This document shows, in pieces, positions 18,067 to 27,378 of a stretch of 64,000 bases of DNA (within the stretch, counting starts at the first letter, position 1; each line of letters begins with the position of its first letter). The position numbers and the translations under genes were made by a program. A model generated the notes under the pieces. The model did not search any database and had not been told where the DNA came from. It worked only from the letters and a program-made list of their open reading frames with translations. Origin of the DNA: Vibrio mimicus (GTDB lineage: Bacteria; Pseudomonadota; Gammaproteobacteria; Enterobacterales; Vibrionaceae); contig NZ_CP077426.1 in assembly GCF_019048845.1 (NCBI RefSeq), forward strand, positions 2,217,501 through 2,281,500, read 5' to 3'.

Positions 18067-19584
18067 ATGAGTACAGGAAAACAAAAGCGCTCAGGTAAGT
18101 TGCTGCTCAATGCATGTACACTTGCCCTAGGCGCAGCGTCAGCAACCGCTTACGCAGCAGATAAGCCCAATATTCTTGTTATATTTGGTGACGATGTGGG
18201 TTATTGGAACTTAAGCACCTATAACCAAGGTATGTTGGCATACACCACACCAAACATTGATAGCATCGCAGCGGAAGGGGCGAAGTTTACCAACTTCTAC
18301 GCACAACAAAGTTCAACCGCCGGCCGTAGTGCTTTTATCACAGGTCAAATGCCGAAACGAACCGGTTTAAGTAAAGTGGGAATGCCGGGGGCACCTGAAG
18401 GCATCAGCGAAAAAGATCCTACTATCGCCACTATGTTGAAACAACTAGGCTACGCGACGGGTCAGTTTGGTAAAAACCATTTAGGTGACCGCGACGAACA
18501 TCTTCCTACCAATCACGGTTTTGATGAATTTTTTGGCAACCTATACCATCTGAATGCGGAAGAAGAGCCAGAGAATGTGGATTACCCGAAAGATCCTGAG
18601 TTCCGTAAAAAGTTCGGTCCTCGTGGTGTTATTCACTCTTATGCTGACGGCAAAATTGAAGATACCGGTGCTCTCACTCGCAAACGCATGGAAACCGTAG
18701 ATGGCGAATTCCTCGATGCCGCCGAATCCTTCATTGAGAAGCAAGTGAAAGCGGATAAACCTTTCTTCACTTGGTTCAACACGACTCGTATGCATAACTT
18801 TACCCATGTGCCTGAAGAGTACCAAGGCAAAACGGGTGCAGGTTTCTATGCTGATGGCATCAAGCAACACGATGACCAAATCGGTCAGCTACTCAAGAAA
18901 ATCAAAGATCTTGGCGTAGACGATAACACCATCATCATCTATACCACCGACAACGGCCCAATGATCAATTTATGGCCTGACGCGGGCATGACGCCATTCC
19001 GTAGTGAGAAAAATACGGGCTGGGAAGGCGGCTTCCGAGTTCCGGCAATGATCAAATGGCCAGGCAAAATCAAACCGGGAACTACACTCAATGGCATCGT
19101 TTCTCTGGAAGACTTCTTCCCAACGCTGGTCGCAGCTGCGGGTAACGATAAAGTCAAAGACGAGTTACTGAAAGGCAAGAAAGTCGATGGTCAATCCTAC
19201 AAAGTCCATTTGGATGGTTATAACCAACTGCCTTACTTCACCGGAAAAACTGAAGAATCTGCACGGAAAGAGTTTGTGTACTGGAGTGATGATGGTGATT
19301 TGATGGCGCTGCGTTATGGCCAATGGAAGTTCCATTTCATGATCCAAGAAACGGAAACTGGGCTAGATATTTGGCGTAAACCATTAACCAAACTGCGTAT
19401 CCCACTGATCTTTGATCTCAGCATCGACCCATTCGAGCGTGGCGATACGGGGATCGGCTACGACCAATGGATGTATGAAAGAGTCTTCTTAATGGGGCCA
19501 GCCTCAGCGAAAGTGGGCGAAATCATGAATTCATTCAAAGAATTTCCACCTCGCATGGAAGCCGGTAGCTTTGTTCCTAAGTAA
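18067..19584 (+). CDS. Secreted serine-type sulfatase
   Basis: Hydrolyses sulfate esters in the periplasm or outside the cell; substrate unknown. 505 residues. Signal peptide with basic n-region (TGKQKRSGKLLL) and likely cleavage at ATAYA near residue 30. Alkaline-phosphatase fold metal ligands in FGDDVGY (Asp42-Asp43) and TTDNGP. The maturation signature is S-T-A-G-R at residues 83-87: a serine, not cysteine, occupies the formylglycine position, so it needs an anaerobic-type maturase, which is encoded next. GKNHLGDRDEHLPTNHGFDEF carries further active-site residues. The ATG at 18067 has GGAG 5 bases upstream; a GTG at 18061 overlaps that site. First gene of the operon. Confidence 0.93.
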   Translation: MSTGKQKRSGKLLLNACTLALGAASATAYAADKPNILVIFGDDVGYWNLSTYNQGMLAYTTPNIDSIAAEGAKFTNFYAQQSSTAGRSAFITGQMPKRTGLSKVGMPGAPEGISEKDPTIATMLKQLGYATGQFGKNHLGDRDEHLPTNHGFDEFFGNLYHLNAEEEPENVDYPKDPEFRKKFGPRGVIHSYADGKIEDTGALTRKRMETVDGEFLDAAESFIEKQVKADKPFFTWFNTTRMHNFTHVPEEYQGKTGAGFYADGIKQHDDQIGQLLKKIKDLGVDDNTIIIYTTDNGPMINLWPDAGMTPFRSEKNTGWEGGFRVPAMIKWPGKIKPGTTLNGIVSLEDFFPTLVAAAGNDKVKDELLKGKKVDGQSYKVHLDGYNQLPYFTGKTEESARKEFVYWSDDGDLMALRYGQWKFHFMIQETETGLDIWRKPLTKLRIPLIFDLSIDPFERGDTGIGYDQWMYERVFLMGPASAKVGEIMNSFKEFPPRMEAGSFVPK

Positions 19585-19608
19585 CCGTTGAGTTCATTTC
19601 ATTTTGTT

Positions 19609-19635
19609 TGGCGCTCTGCGGAGCGCCATATTTTC
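19609..19635 (+). terminator. Intercistronic hairpin between sulfatase and maturase
   Basis: Stem TGGCGCTC / GAGCGCCA with loop TGCG, followed by TATTTTCTC. The weak T run suggests an attenuator or a 3' stabiliser that lets part of transcription continue, which would give more sulfatase than downstream products. Confidence 0.55.
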
Positions 19636-19655
19636 TCACCACCAAGGAATTATGA

Positions 19656-20963
19656 ATGGCTAAAACCTCGATGCAAACATCAACTCTGCTCGATCTCGTA
19701 CCACTTAAAACGGCTTATAAAGATCTCAGCGCACAGCCAACCTATCAGCGCCGCTTCCACGTTATGGCTAAGCCAGGTGGAGCAAAATGTAACATTGACT
19801 GCCAATATTGCTTTTATCTGCACAAAGAGAATCTACTCCACCAGCCTAAACAACCAATGATGGATGACGAAACTCTTGAAGCCTTCGTGAAGAGTTATAT
19901 TGAGAGTCAAGATAGTGATGAAGTCGTCTTCTCTTGGCAAGGCGGGGAACCTACCCTGCTGGGCTTGGACTACTTTCGAAAAATCGTCGAACTGCAGAAA
20001 AAATACCAACCTAAAGGCGTTCGTATCGAGAACGACCTACAGACCAATGGCATCCTTCTGAATGATGAATGGTGTCAGTTTCTGGCAGAAAACCACTTCC
20101 TTGTCGGCCTTTCTATCGATGGGCCAGAAGAGATCCACAACAAATATCGTGTCACCCGCAGCGGCAAACCGACCTTTCATCTGGTGATGGCCGCGGTAGA
20201 AAAAATCAAAGCTCACGGTGTTCGTTTCAATGCTTTGGTCACAGTCAACCGTTATAACGTCAAATACCCACTTGAAGTCTATCGTTTTATGACCCGCGAG
20301 CTAGGCGTGACTTACGTGCAGTTTAACCCTGTGGTTGAACCGAGTGATTTCAAGACCACCGCGCCACAATTCTGGAATGAAAGCATGATTCCGGTTGTCG
20401 GCAGTGAGTTAGCCAAACCGGGGCATCCGATGTCCATCGTGACCGATTGGTCGGTGGATGCCGATGACTGGGGACAATTCCTGATCACTATTTTTGAAGA
20501 ATGGGTGAACAACGATTTAGGCCAAGTGCTGGTTAACCTTTTTGAAACTGCCGTCGCGCAGGTGATGGGGAAACCGGCACAACTGTGCACCTCTGCGGAA
20601 TTCTGTGGTAAAGGACTCGCCATCGAACACAACGGGGATGTGTTTAGTTGCGATCACTATGTGTATCCAGAGTACAAACTCGCCAATGTGAAAGAACGTC
20701 CACTCAACGAAATGGCATTTTCGATAAGACAGCAAGCGTTTGGCATAGCCAAACGAGATTCACTGCCGAAATACTGTAAAGCGTGTCCTTATCTGAAACT
20801 TTGCTGGGGAGAATGCCCTAAAAATCGTCTGCTAAAAACGCCAGACGGCGAAACTGGGCTCAGCTATTTATGCCCAGGTATCAAAGCATTCTTCGACTAT
20901 TCACTGCCCATGCTGACAGGCTTGGCCGTACTTCTAGGACAGCAAAATGGAACAAACCAATAA
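19656..20963 (+). CDS. Anaerobic sulfatase-maturating enzyme (radical SAM/SPASM)
   Basis: Oxidises the active-site Ser or Cys of sulfatases to C-alpha-formylglycine before export; cytoplasmic. 435 residues. Radical-SAM cluster C45-x3-C49-x2-C52 (CNIDCQYC), GGEP at 96-99, and a cysteine-rich SPASM-type C-terminus with CTSAEFCGKG, GDVFSCDHYVYPEY and a CKACPYLKLCWGECP cluster for two auxiliary Fe-S clusters. ATG at 19656 with AAGGA 7 bases upstream. Placement directly after a Ser-type sulfatase fixes its client with good confidence. Its 3' end overlaps the MoxR gene by 17 bases. Confidence 0.94.
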   Translation: MAKTSMQTSTLLDLVPLKTAYKDLSAQPTYQRRFHVMAKPGGAKCNIDCQYCFYLHKENLLHQPKQPMMDDETLEAFVKSYIESQDSDEVVFSWQGGEPTLLGLDYFRKIVELQKKYQPKGVRIENDLQTNGILLNDEWCQFLAENHFLVGLSIDGPEEIHNKYRVTRSGKPTFHLVMAAVEKIKAHGVRFNALVTVNRYNVKYPLEVYRFMTRELGVTYVQFNPVVEPSDFKTTAPQFWNESMIPVVGSELAKPGHPMSIVTDWSVDADDWGQFLITIFEEWVNNDLGQVLVNLFETAVAQVMGKPAQLCTSAEFCGKGLAIEHNGDVFSCDHYVYPEYKLANVKERPLNEMAFSIRQQAFGIAKRDSLPKYCKACPYLKLCWGECPKNRLLKTPDGETGLSYLCPGIKAFFDYSLPMLTGLAVLLGQQNGTNQ

Positions 20964-21963
20964 GCAACCAAGCCGTCATGAACTCAATGGTGCACATGAG
21001 GATGTCATCAAATTATTGAATGCCATTGAGTCTCAGGTGGTTGGTCAACGAACCGTCATCCGCAGCTTAATTTTAGGCCTGCTTTGTAGTGGACATGTGC
21101 TGCTGGAAGGCTTACCGGGCACCGCTAAAACGCGTTCGGTAAAAGCATTAGCCAATTCGCTTTCCATTTCTTTTGGACGCATCCAGTTCACGCCGGATCT
21201 GCTGCCTTCCGATGTGACTGGAACCGAAGTTCTGCAAGAAACCGAAGGCAAATCTTCGCTGCATTTTCAACCCGGCCCAGTCTTCAATCAGATCGTTCTG
21301 GCGGATGAAATTAACCGCGCACCCGCCAAAGTACAGGCAGCCTTATTAGAAGCCATGGCCGAAGGCACAATTACCGTGGCCGGACAAACGCATACCTTGC
21401 CTGAGCTGTTTATGGTTCTGGCAACCCAAAACCCAATTGAGCAAGACGGCACTTACCCCCTGCCCGAAGCACAGATGGATCGCTTTTTGATTAAAGCCTT
21501 GGTTGAATATCCCAACAAGGAAGCCGAGCGCGACATCATTCGTCTGGTTCGTCAGGAAGAAAACGGGGTGTTTACTAGTGAGCCGCAAACCAATATCACC
21601 ATAGATCCGGCAAGCATTCTTAAAGCCCGCCAACAAATTGCTGCCCTATCACTTTCCGATATGGTGGAGAGCTACATCATTGAATTGGTGATGGCGACTC
21701 GCAATCCAGAGCACTATGCGCACTCCAAGCTCGCCAACTGGCTCACGATGGGTGCCAGCCCACGCGCTTCCATCGCGTTGGATAAATGCTCACGCGCTCT
21801 GGCATGGTTAGAAGGTCGCGATCATGTCTTGATTGATGATGTGCGCGAAGTCGCCTCCTTAGTTCTCGGACATAGACTCAGCCTATCTTATGAAGCACTG
21901 GCCGAAGGTATCAGCCAACAAGATGTTGTCACCGCATTGCTTAATGTGGTCAACATTGGGTAA
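20947..21963 (+). CDS. MoxR-family AAA+ ATPase
   Basis: Cytoplasmic AAA+ ATPase of a class that works with VWA proteins as a chaperone or metal-insertion machine. 338 residues. Walker A GLPGTAKT at 55-62, Walker B IVLADEINRA at 115-124, sensor 1 region LATQNPIEQDGTYPLPEAQMDRF. The start lies inside the maturase gene (17-base overlap) with AGGAC upstream, indicating translational coupling. Followed after 5 bases by the DUF58 gene. The partner proteins are presumably the downstream VWA proteins. Confidence 0.93.
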   Translation: MEQTNKQPSRHELNGAHEDVIKLLNAIESQVVGQRTVIRSLILGLLCSGHVLLEGLPGTAKTRSVKALANSLSISFGRIQFTPDLLPSDVTGTEVLQETEGKSSLHFQPGPVFNQIVLADEINRAPAKVQAALLEAMAEGTITVAGQTHTLPELFMVLATQNPIEQDGTYPLPEAQMDRFLIKALVEYPNKEAERDIIRLVRQEENGVFTSEPQTNITIDPASILKARQQIAALSLSDMVESYIIELVMATRNPEHYAHSKLANWLTMGASPRASIALDKCSRALAWLEGRDHVLIDDVREVASLVLGHRLSLSYEALAEGISQQDVVTALLNVVNIG

Positions 21964-21968
21964 CGACG

Positions 21969-22919
21969 ATGAGTAAGCCCCACGTCACCTATGATGCTCG
22001 AATCCATGTCACTTTGCCGCAGTTAGTGCGGCTGCAAAACCAAGTGACACAAGTGAAACTCTTGAGTGCTCGCTACTCAAGAGCGCACTTGTCGGGGCGT
22101 TATCAATCACATCAGCGTGGTCGGGGGCTGAACTTTGAGGAGCTTCGCCATTACCAACTGGGGGATGACATTCGCCAAATGGACTGGAAAGTCACTCAGC
22201 GTACAGGGAAACCCCATGTGCGCAGCTACACCGAAGAGAAAGACCACCAAGTGATCGTCTGCGTCGACCAGAGAAGCTCGATGTATTTCGGTTCAGTCCG
22301 CTATATGAAATCGGTCGTAGCGGCAGAAATCGCTGCCTTGGTGAGCTGGCTTGCTCTTGCCAACAACGACCGAGTGGGCTTTTTGATCTCCGATACCCAA
22401 GCACTCCGCTGGTCATCAGCCAAACGGGGAAACGCGAATTTCCTGATGGGTCTAAGCCAATTGGTTTCAGCAAATCAAGCTCTTAGCGCAGCAAGTCAAG
22501 ATAGCGAAATCGTGGGATTTCGCCTATGGATGGAAAAACTCAGCCAGCGCAGGTTAAAAGCCGCTACTTTGGTGATTATCAGCGATTTTTCCGATGCGGA
22601 TGACCAGTCACTCAAGCAGCTCAAATACCTACAGCAGCACAACGATGTGCTGTCGATTTTCATCTCCGATCCTTTGGAAATTAACCTGCCCGAGCAGCAG
22701 CTCAATTCCACTTGGGTAGTGGGCGACGGGAGATACCAACTCGCACTGCAAAAAGGCCGACAAACAGCAGAGGTCAACAAGCTGCTACACGCTCGTTACG
22801 TTGAGAAACAAACTCATCTCAAAAGCCTGATGGCCGCACAGAAAATGCCGTTTATTGAAATCAATACTCAAGGCGATCACTTGGTGCAGTTAGCTCAGAC
22901 ACTGAGGGGGATTCAATGA
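21969..22919 (+). CDS. DUF58-domain protein
   Basis: 316 residues. It has the DUF58 signature: GRGLNFEELRHYQLGDDIRQMDWKVTQ (in part) followed by VRSYTEEKDHQV, then a degenerate VWA-like region (VCVDQRSSMYFGS and VIISDFSD). No transmembrane segment. DUF58 proteins usually accompany MoxR and VWA genes; the role is unknown but likely an adaptor of the MoxR complex. The stop overlaps the next start by 4 bases (ATGA). Confidence 0.9.
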   Translation: MSKPHVTYDARIHVTLPQLVRLQNQVTQVKLLSARYSRAHLSGRYQSHQRGRGLNFEELRHYQLGDDIRQMDWKVTQRTGKPHVRSYTEEKDHQVIVCVDQRSSMYFGSVRYMKSVVAAEIAALVSWLALANNDRVGFLISDTQALRWSSAKRGNANFLMGLSQLVSANQALSAASQDSEIVGFRLWMEKLSQRRLKAATLVIISDFSDADDQSLKQLKYLQQHNDVLSIFISDPLEINLPEQQLNSTWVVGDGRYQLALQKGRQTAEVNKLLHARYVEKQTHLKSLMAAQKMPFIEINTQGDHLVQLAQTLRGIQ

Positions 22920-23404
22920 ATCCAACGCCGCCAAGCAGTTACATGCTGCGTGAATTGAAGGACGTTCCCCTCCCCGATACGGTTAGCTGGTGGCCACAAA
23001 CCCTTGGCTGGCAACTGTTGTTACTGCTTGTCGTGCTTCTTGCATTTTTTTTCATTTATCAAAAAGCGAAGCTTTGGTGGCATAACCGTTATCGCCGAGA
23101 AGCGCTGGATGCTTTGCTGCGCTTATCCCCCAACGATGCATTGTGGCCGCGTAAGATGCTCAAAATTGTGAAAGCAGTGATGGTGTATCTTGACCCGAAA
23201 AATGCCGCGATTTATGGCCAACCACTCCTGAACCAAATGGACCACTATCGCCAAGGCGGTTCGAATATTGCGAAAAACGCACACTTTACGCAGTGGGTCG
23301 TTTGGCTAGAAAACCCTCAATCGCCAACTCCGGATTTTGCCGTATTGCGCAAAGAGATCAAAGCATGGCTGACACACCACCAATTGCCGGAGAAAGCAGA
23401 ATGA
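22916..23404 (+). CDS. DUF4381-like small membrane protein
   Basis: 162 residues with one transmembrane segment at about 33-50 (LLLLLVVLLAFFFIY) preceded by PLPDTVSWWPQTLGW, a typical DUF4381 lead-in, and a basic cytoplasmic helical C-terminal domain. It sits between DUF58 and the VWA genes, where this family is usually found, and overlaps both neighbours by 4 bases. Probably a membrane component of the MoxR/Bat complex. Confidence 0.8.
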   Translation: MNPTPPSSYMLRELKDVPLPDTVSWWPQTLGWQLLLLLVVLLAFFFIYQKAKLWWHNRYRREALDALLRLSPNDALWPRKMLKIVKAVMVYLDPKNAAIYGQPLLNQMDHYRQGGSNIAKNAHFTQWVVWLENPQSPTPDFAVLRKEIKAWLTHHQLPEKAE

Positions 23405-24408
23405 CACAGCTTGAGTTTGCTTATCCTTGGGCTTTTGCTTTGCTTCCTTTGCCGTTATTGGTCTATTGGCTGGTTCCAGCTTATCGGAGCCGCGAAAATG
23501 CCATCAAGGTGCCTTTCTTCACTCAAATCCTTGAAGCGCTCAATGAGACGCCCAAAGTGGCAGCGGGCTTACTCAATGCGAGTCATTGGCAGCACATTGC
23601 CCTCATTGTGTCATGGCTGCTGATGGTTACTGCACTGGCCAAACCTAGCGTATTAGGTGAAGTGCAAACCAGAGAGGCATTCGGACGTGATGTACTCATG
23701 GTGGTCGATCTTTCTGGCTCAATGGAAGAGAAGGATTTTGCCACTGAATCAGGTGAGCAATTATCGCGTTTGACTGCTGCTAAAAAAGTGCTGCGCGATT
23801 TTGTCACTCAACGCCAAGGCGATCGATTTGGCCTGATTCTGTTTGGTGATGCTGCTTTCATCCAGACCCCTTTCACTGCGGATCAAGATGTATGGCTCAA
23901 TTTATTGGATGAAGCAGAAACGGGTATGGTGGGACAAAGCACCAACTTGGGTGATGCCATCGGTTTAGGCATCAAGGTGTTTGAACAAAGCCCCTCGACT
24001 TATCAAGATCAAATCATGCTCGTGTTGACCGACGGAAATGACACTGGCAGCTTCGTTTCCCCCGTTGATGCCGCCAAAATCGCTGCGGCAAAAGGCATTC
24101 GTATTTATGTGATTGCGATGGGCGACCCGGAAAACGTTGGTGAACAACCATTGGATATGGATGTAGTGAACCGCGTTTCATCCCTTACCCAAGCGCGATC
24201 TTTTGTCGCTATTGATCAGCCGCAGTTAAACGAGGCATATCAGGTCATTGACCAGCTTGAACCGCAAAAATACAGCAGCGAATCTTATCGTCCCAAATTG
24301 AGCCTACATCACTACCTGATTGCGATGGTACTGGTGTTACACCTTGTGCTCTTTAGCTGGATGACATTGCAGCAGCTCCGAAATAAAAAGGAGACGCAAA
24401 ATGAATAG
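23401..24408 (+). CDS. VWA-domain membrane protein, BatA-like
   Basis: 335 residues. N-terminal transmembrane segments (about 10-26 and 64-80), a von Willebrand A domain with an intact MIDAS (DLSGS at 103-107, and DGNDTG later), and a C-terminal transmembrane helix (about 302-322). The metal site is complete, so divalent-metal-dependent binding is expected. The ATG at 23401 overlaps the previous stop by 4 bases; the frame is open further upstream but that part lies in the DUF4381 gene. Family members form membrane complexes with MoxR; named Bat after Bacteroides aerotolerance genes. Confidence 0.9.
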   Translation: MTQLEFAYPWAFALLPLPLLVYWLVPAYRSRENAIKVPFFTQILEALNETPKVAAGLLNASHWQHIALIVSWLLMVTALAKPSVLGEVQTREAFGRDVLMVVDLSGSMEEKDFATESGEQLSRLTAAKKVLRDFVTQRQGDRFGLILFGDAAFIQTPFTADQDVWLNLLDEAETGMVGQSTNLGDAIGLGIKVFEQSPSTYQDQIMLVLTDGNDTGSFVSPVDAAKIAAAKGIRIYVIAMGDPENVGEQPLDMDVVNRVSSLTQARSFVAIDQPQLNEAYQVIDQLEPQKYSSESYRPKLSLHHYLIAMVLVLHLVLFSWMTLQQLRNKKETQNE

Positions 24409-26086
24409 TTGGCAGATGGAGTTTCAATTGTTGTCGCAGTTTCATTTTCTGCGCCCCGCTTGGTTATTGGCACTGATCCCACTGCTCATCATTCTCTATC
24501 TGCGTTGGAAAAGAGACGAAGGTGGGCAGCAGCTCTCTTTCTTCCCAGAGCATCTACGCCAAGCTTTGACCCTTAACCAAGGGGGGTGGAGTAAGCAATT
24601 ACCGCTCAAAATGCTGATTGTGGTGGTGATGACTGTGATTATTTGTGCTGGCCCTACTTGGCAGCGAGAAGCTTCACCTTTTGGCGAAGACAGCGCTTCC
24701 CTGATGGTACTGCTGGACAGTAGCGAATCGATGCAGCAAAAAGACATCGCTCCCGATCGGCTAACCCGCAGCAAACAGAAAATCCTCGATTTAACCGAGG
24801 CGCGCAAAGGTGGCAAAACGGGGCTAATGGTGTTTGCTGGCAGTGCGCATGTCGCCATGCCACTCACCAGTGACAATCGTGTTTTGCAACCTTATTTGGC
24901 CGCAATTAACCCCAATGTCATGCCTGTCGAGGGTAAAGCCGCGCAATCTGCATTGAATCTGCTGCATGAACAGCTTCCACCCTATGTGGGTAACACGCTT
25001 CTATTGGTGACTGACGGCGTTACCGACTCCACCATTGAGGCGTTCAAAAACTATTTTGCGGATAATCCCTATCAATTGCTGATTCTTGCGGCGGGTAATC
25101 CTGACATTCAAGCGCAAGTACCTCTCGATTTGGCTTCACTCCAACGTTTGGCTGACAGTACAGGTGGAACCTTAGTTACGCTGAGTCTGGACGATAGCGA
25201 TATACCGACTTTGGAGAACAAAACCGAACGATTTCGCATGCTTAACAATGAATCCAGTATGCCTTGGCAGGATGAAGGTTACTGGCTGATTTTGCCCTTA
25301 GCCCTAATGACTTTGCTTTGGTTCCGCCGTGGCTGGCTGGTGAAATGGGGGCTGATGTTTGCGCTGCTCATCCCCACTATGGCTCCGGAAACCGCTTACG
25401 CAGAAATCACCGCCTCTGTTGCCCAGTCCGAACAGAAAACCGTTGAGGTTAGTCTTTGGGATAAAAGCTATCAATGGTGGCTGGATTTATGGCTAACGCC
25501 GGATCAACAAGGGCAATGGTGGTTCACGCGGGGGGAATACCAGAAAGCCGCTGCGGCTTATCAATCCCCCATCAACAAAGGCATTGCCTATTACTACGGC
25601 AGTGAGTTCAGACTGGCTCAGGCGGTTTTTATGCAAAGCGACACCGACCTTGGGCGATATTACGCAGCAAGCGCACTGGTCAGACAGCGCGAGTATCTGG
25701 CGGCACGTAGGTTATTAAGAACCCTTGCTGAAAAAGAAACGCTCGAATCGAATCTAAAAGCCGATATTGAACATAACCTCAAGGTGATTGAAGGCTTAAT
25801 TGATGAAATCAACCAAGCCAGTGAGTCACAGGCTAACAGCATAGGCGATCAAGAAACGTCCATCGAATTACCGGAAGACCAACCACAAACCGCTGAAGGT
25901 GCTGACGAAGAAACCACGCAAGACAAAATGATCCGCGACACCCTGAGTGCCGACCAAATCTTGGGCGATCCGCAGTTAGCGCAAGTCTGGTTAAAGCGCG
26001 TCGAAGCCAACCCACAGCGGTTTTTACAAGCCAAATTTCAGCTACAAACTCTGAAACAAAATGAAGCCGAAGAAGGAGAACAGTAA
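24401..26086 (+). CDS. VWA and TPR-domain membrane protein, BatB/BatC-like
   Basis: 561 residues. Membrane segments near 17-34 and 70-84, VWA domain with MIDAS DSSES at 106-110, a second membrane pair around 290-335, then a C-terminal tetratricopeptide-like region (about 365-465: WWFTRGEYQKAAAAY, YYYGSEFRLAQAVFMQ, YYAASALVRQREYLAARRLL) and an acidic tail. This joins the functions split between BatB and BatC in other bacteria. AAAGGAG upstream of the ATG; 8-base overlap with the preceding gene. Confidence 0.88.
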   Translation: MNSWQMEFQLLSQFHFLRPAWLLALIPLLIILYLRWKRDEGGQQLSFFPEHLRQALTLNQGGWSKQLPLKMLIVVVMTVIICAGPTWQREASPFGEDSASLMVLLDSSESMQQKDIAPDRLTRSKQKILDLTEARKGGKTGLMVFAGSAHVAMPLTSDNRVLQPYLAAINPNVMPVEGKAAQSALNLLHEQLPPYVGNTLLLVTDGVTDSTIEAFKNYFADNPYQLLILAAGNPDIQAQVPLDLASLQRLADSTGGTLVTLSLDDSDIPTLENKTERFRMLNNESSMPWQDEGYWLILPLALMTLLWFRRGWLVKWGLMFALLIPTMAPETAYAEITASVAQSEQKTVEVSLWDKSYQWWLDLWLTPDQQGQWWFTRGEYQKAAAAYQSPINKGIAYYYGSEFRLAQAVFMQSDTDLGRYYAASALVRQREYLAARRLLRTLAEKETLESNLKADIEHNLKVIEGLIDEINQASESQANSIGDQETSIELPEDQPQTAEGADEETTQDKMIRDTLSADQILGDPQLAQVWLKRVEANPQRFLQAKFQLQTLKQNEAEEGEQ

Positions 26087-27336
26087 TGAAGCGATTTTTA
26101 CTCCGCATCTTGTGTCTTCTTGTTTTTTGGGCACCGCTCAGCATGGTTCAGGCGCAGGAGGCTTCACCTACTGTCGAAGTGAAATTGAAAACTTGGCTCG
26201 GCGATGACCCAGAAAAGACGCTGAATGTGTGGGCACCTACCCAACAAATTGTGCTGCACGTCGAAGTGTCCACCAACACTTGGTTCACCTCTGGCACCCA
26301 AATCAAAGGCATCGAGATGCCCGATGTATTAGCCAAGCAGCGCAATACGTTTGCGGTAAATTATACCGAACGAGAAAACGGCCAAACTTGGTCTAAACAG
26401 CGCTGGGAAATCACCCTCTATCCGCAAAAAAGTGGTGATTTCACGGTTCCTGCGGCGCAAGTCATCACTCAAGTGGCTGATAAGAACAACCAGAAAAAAA
26501 CGGTCACACTTGAAACCACGCCCATGTCTTTTCACGTCGCTCTGCCCAGCCCAGAACTGGATGCGTCAAAACCTTGGTTCGCCGCATCCGATGTGAAAGC
26601 CACTCAAGAGTGGAGTGATGACGAATCCCAACCACTCAAGGCGGGTGACAGCATTACACGCACCATCAGGATCGAAGCAAGCGACTCGCTGTCGGTACTC
26701 TTGCCGTCATTAATGAATGCAGAAGCCTCTCCATCATGGAGTGCTTACCCTGACGCCCCTCAGTTAGTCGATAAGCAAAACCGCTCTGGCTACATTTCTG
26801 AGCGCACTGAAAGCCAGACTTATGTACTGCTGAACGGGGGTGATATTGAGTGGCCGACCTATGAATTCTGGTGGTGGAATACTAAAACCGAAACTTTAGA
26901 AAAAGTCTCACTGAAAGGCAAAACCCTGCATGTGCAACACACCTTAGCGTCATGGCTGAGGCATTACACATGGGAACTTGGCGCGATTTTGCTGAGCATA
27001 ATCGCGACTCTAGCGATGCTGATTTGGCTAAAACGCTATTACCAAACACACCCTACTCCAGCTTGGTTTGAATTTTATCAGTCGCTACGCAGCAAAGAGT
27101 GGTCACGTAGTCGCATGCTTTTGTACCGAAAGCTGAATACCCAAGAACAGTCTGTAGCATTGGCTAAATACTCTCCAGAACCACGCTGGCAACATCATGC
27201 AGTGAAGGTACAAGGGGAAGACGCTTCCCGACGTGATTTCGTTTATTTGTGGCGATACATCAAGAAGCAACGTTATCGCTTCACGCTACCCAAAGCATTA
27301 CCTGATTTACATCCATCTGAATCTTCGGACTCTTAA
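26086..27336 (+). CDS. BatD-like membrane protein
   Basis: 416 residues. Cleavable signal peptide (cut near VQA, residue 23), a periplasmic beta-rich region typical of BatD (VNYTERENGQTWSKQRWEITLYPQKSGDFTVP, in part), one transmembrane helix near 293-313, and a basic cytoplasmic tail. The start overlaps the previous stop by one base (TAATG). Likely the periplasmic arm of the MoxR/VWA complex. Confidence 0.82.
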   Translation: MKRFLLRILCLLVFWAPLSMVQAQEASPTVEVKLKTWLGDDPEKTLNVWAPTQQIVLHVEVSTNTWFTSGTQIKGIEMPDVLAKQRNTFAVNYTERENGQTWSKQRWEITLYPQKSGDFTVPAAQVITQVADKNNQKKTVTLETTPMSFHVALPSPELDASKPWFAASDVKATQEWSDDESQPLKAGDSITRTIRIEASDSLSVLLPSLMNAEASPSWSAYPDAPQLVDKQNRSGYISERTESQTYVLLNGGDIEWPTYEFWWWNTKTETLEKVSLKGKTLHVQHTLASWLRHYTWELGAILLSIIATLAMLIWLKRYYQTHPTPAWFEFYQSLRSKEWSRSRMLLYRKLNTQEQSVALAKYSPEPRWQHHAVKVQGEDASRRDFVYLWRYIKKQRYRFTLPKALPDLHPSESSDS

Positions 27337-27378
27337 CTCCATTCCATTTTTACCGTTGGCTAAATAAGGAGACATCTT

